The notes beneath the pieces are model-generated. The model saw only the letters and a program-made list of their open reading frames with translations. It was not told where the DNA came from and ran no database searches. Shown one piece after another: positions 61,601 to 64,000 of a stretch of 64,000 nucleotides of DNA; position 1 is the first letter of the stretch, and each line of letters begins with the position of its first letter. The stretch spans positions 44,157 to 108,156 of the forward strand of contig NW_026570456.1 in NCBI RefSeq assembly GCF_019649055.1, given 5' to 3'. The stretch is from Paramacrobiotus metropolitanus. Its lineage: Eukaryota > Tardigrada > Eutardigrada > Parachela > Macrobiotidae. The position numbers and the translations under genes are program-made.

Positions 61601-63601
61601 TATTTCAATTAACTGGATTCACTGCCAGTACAATCATCCCCTGTCAAAAATATTATGCCACATTGTCCTTTCTATGCAATATGCAGGATCCTGTGTGCAC
61701 CGCATACTGCAGACACCGGACCCAACCGATCCCCGTGTTAATCGAACTATACCACCGCGATTCTGTATTGCTCAACAAAACCGCGCGGTTGAGGCCGTGG
61801 TAGCAGCGTGGGAATGCGAGGCACTGCGTTAACGATGACAGGGTGGTGGCTAATTCGACGTTATCGCCACAGCTTATTCATCCTCATTACCGGGTCGGGA
61901 CACGGGCTGCGCAACGGCGCTCGCCCAAGGCGTCCAACACCGGAAATGCTCCATATATATGCTTTAGATTAAACAGAGGACATTAGATGTATATTGCCCC
62001 GTGCACATTTATGTGTGAGCAACGCTGACGCTTCAACTTCACTGCGCTTCCAGGGTAGTTCAACTGGATGGCGGAAATTTTCTCGACGGTTCGCGTTACA
62101 AGAGTTTGTTCAGCTATTTGACATTTAGATTAATATTAATCAGTTGGAGTTTTTTTGTGCGATTATGTGTTTAATCGATCGGCTGTGTGAAACCGAGCAC
62201 TATTTAGCTTGGGATAAATACTGTCAGCTGGCGCACAAGTAAGCCCTGAGCAGGCTTCTGCGGTGAATAAGGTATGAAAATTACCTTGTCGAAATGATAC
62301 CAATAGCCACCGTAACGCAGCAAAATCCAGAAATCAAGATAGTTCTTAACAAATTACAATTACTTATAAAAAAACTATCGAATAATTTTTTTTAAACAAG
62401 AAGGTAAACATAGCATAAAACTAAAGTATCTTAGGATAAGAAGCAAATTATCGTGTAAGACGGAAGTCATTCAAACACTGACATAAAACCGTCTTAAACA
62501 CTACATAGACTGGTTGTGCAGTTACAACTGTGGAACGCAAATACTTCTATGGCTTCTCTCAAACACTAGATTACAGAAATCAAAATTTGTTGACTTATGT
62601 CCATTCTTTTTAACAACCACACGTTAAGAGTATATGAACGTGTACTGTAGTCAATAGTCATTATATTAACTTTAATTAAACATAATGATCACTTTGTATG
62701 CCGGTTCTTTGACCCATTTGCATCACTGCATAAACCGACTGGATAATTTCCAGAAAATTATATATCAGTGCACCTAGCGCTATAAACACCTATAAATACA
62801 CCATTTTATGCCCTGGGAAGACGTCACTCTCGTATTTTTTCCCGCATTGAACGCAACTGACAGTGACCGTTTTCCAATCAGTCAACATTGCCTTACGGTC
62901 CATCGATTTGTTTGTATTGTCAACAAGCAAGTGTCATCCTACGGATTAAGTCATTTCGTGCTCGCCTTTTTCTCCTGCTAGTCTGGCACCAGCAGCACAC
63001 ATTGTCACTCACCGATTCCACTAATAACGGACACCGAATGCAAAATACCGGATACGGCCGAAAAATCCCGCTTATTCTCATACACTCCGGCCTGCTGGAT
63101 ACGATAATACAAAAAATTCTGAAAATTATCCACATTCCGCTCCGTGACATTAGAATAGGCCAGTACATGAACTTTTAGATAATTCATCACATCATCAATA
63201 ACAAAGGGTGTGGTCAGCCGGTCCTTCTCGAACTGCTCCTCCTCCGGCCCGATAATATACACATACAGGAGTGTCCCCATGAGAATGTACGCCCCATGAC
63301 CATAATCAGTATAAAATGGGCAATTAAACGGAAATATACTTCTTACAGCATCGCTGCAGACTTGACCTTTGGTCGGGTCATCGAGACTGCCGGCAATGGA
63401 GTGCGGGCTCCGCGGTACGTCCAGCGAGGAGTTGGTGCCCTGACGTTGGAATTGAAAGGCTTTGTTGCGGGTGGGCGGCAGCGGATCGGGTGTGTCCGTT
63501 TCGTTGAAGCAGTCCGAGGGCTTTGCTAGTCTGCGATAGCAACACGGATGGATCCCCGTCGCGGGATTATCGTCGCTGTTGCGGCCGTTGTGGGGCCGCA
63601 A
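58602..63601 (-). CDS. Two-pore-domain (K2P/TWIK-type) channel with non-canonical filters, 5' end unresolved
   Basis: Three exons, about 63601-63013, 59543-59302 and 58970-58602, join in phase to about 400 residues. Intron 1 is about 3.5 kb. Order: TM1 (GAYILMGTLLYVYIIGP), an extracellular cap helix, P1 (DFSAVSGILHSVSVIS), TM2 (KAVTFPYCFFGVPLFLLFLYVIG), TM3 (VPVSLMLVIIAFYVLLAVL), P2 (WDAVNSIYFCVMTLM) and TM4. The layout is that of K2P leak channels. However, P1 reads GIGIGN where TIGYGN is usual, and P2 reads TVGLVD where TVGFGD is usual. No in-frame ATG precedes TM1. An ATG at 63663 is in another frame, so an indel or an extra 5' exon must be involved. The C-terminal tail is short (about 25 residues, Lys-rich). 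Confidence 0.85.
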
Positions 63602-63663
63602 CTCCTCAGGTCCGATTTGTGGCGGAGCGGGGTGAGGACGTGCGGGGCGTGGTCAGCGGCCAT

Positions 63664-64000
63664 TGTTGTTGGATTTAAACTGCAAGGTTTATATGTATCA
63701 CTTGCTGGCAAATTTATATAAGCGTCCGCTTGCAGTTAACAACAAAATCCATGAAATAACGGTTTTCTGTTGGTTTGCAATTCACATAGACAAAGGGCCA
63801 CGAGATGGCTTGATAGCGAATCCTTTAATGCGCCAGTACAAGTGTACAGTGGATTGAGCGTTAAGTCATGTTTGATTGGCAACAACCGACTCGCTGGGCT
63901 GACGCGGGACAAGATGCTACAAAGTTGACTACTGGAGTGCTGTTTACACTTTACCGTGTATATGCTTGTGTGTCTGTTATGTGCTGTACGCTGGAATGAA
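63664..64000. other. Right edge of window, 5' flank of the K2P gene
   Basis: No further exon is recognised. A CTTGCAG acceptor-like site near 63680-63686 on the minus strand precedes the out-of-frame ATG at 63663. Confidence 0.35.

Noticed and set aside
62283-62344. A 20-codon open stretch (YLDFWILLRYGGYWYHFDK) on the minus strand ending at a GTAATT donor, first taken as the K2P P1 exon
   Set aside because: P1 is already supplied by the end of exon 1 spliced to exon 2 in perfect phase, and this stretch does not fit the required phase.
1-64000. tRNA, rRNA and CRISPR features
   Set aside because: None was recognised on visual reading; a tRNAscan or covariance search would be needed to exclude divergent small RNAs.

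Overview
This is a window of animal nuclear DNA, almost certainly from a small-genome ecdysozoan; a tardigrade or an arthropod would fit. Genes are split by short introns, mostly GT-AG, with a few introns in the 3-4 kb range. Homologues of typical animal genes are recognisable: NUDT6, NUBPL, NAA60, FICD, PNISR, GAS2-like, a ZIP zinc transporter, PISD and a two-pore potassium channel. There are no operons, no CRISPR and no bacterial-style organisation. Exon boundaries below were placed by eye from splice consensus, reading-frame phase and family similarity, so they are predictions.

Layout. 407-6807 is a young Ty3/gypsy LTR retrotransposon with near-identical LTRs, a 4-bp target duplication and a pol broken at homopolymers. 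7.2-8.7 kb holds a minus-strand secreted cysteine-rich/Ser-Thr-Pro-rich protein. 10.1-11.6 kb is NUDT6 (minus), head to head with NUBPL (12.1-14.5 kb, plus), which carries two GC-AG introns and a TA-flanked MITE-like insertion. NAA60 (minus) and FICD (minus) follow, and FICD is head to head with PNISR (20.5-23.6 kb, plus). A 67-residue membrane protein (minus) and a large GAS2-like cytoskeletal linker (25.6-33.1 kb, minus) come next. A ZIP/SLC39 transporter (37.8-42.5 kb, plus) contains, inside its last intron, an antisense flavin amine-oxidase-like gene. Then come PISD (43.8-46.1 kb, plus), a GH19 chitinase with a knottin-like N-terminal module (minus), a secreted Pro/Tyr-rich protein (plus), a 10-exon gene with two GPR158-type Cache+EGF ectodomain modules but no 7TM domain (51.3-56.0 kb, plus), a small Arg/Cys-rich basic protein (57 kb, plus) and a K2P channel with aberrant selectivity filters (58.6-63.6 kb, minus).

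How they fit together. The genes are mostly unrelated housekeeping or signalling genes, as expected in a eukaryotic chromosome. Two themes recur. Several secreted or surface proteins cluster at 46.9-56 kb. Several apparent frame breaks lie at short homopolymers (gypsy pol, the amine oxidase), which looks more like residual long-read consensus error than biology. The most interesting items are the 7TM-less double GPR158-like receptor ectodomain, the K2P channel whose filters lack canonical residues, the animal GH19 chitinase, the recurrent GC-AG introns and the protamine-like small protein.
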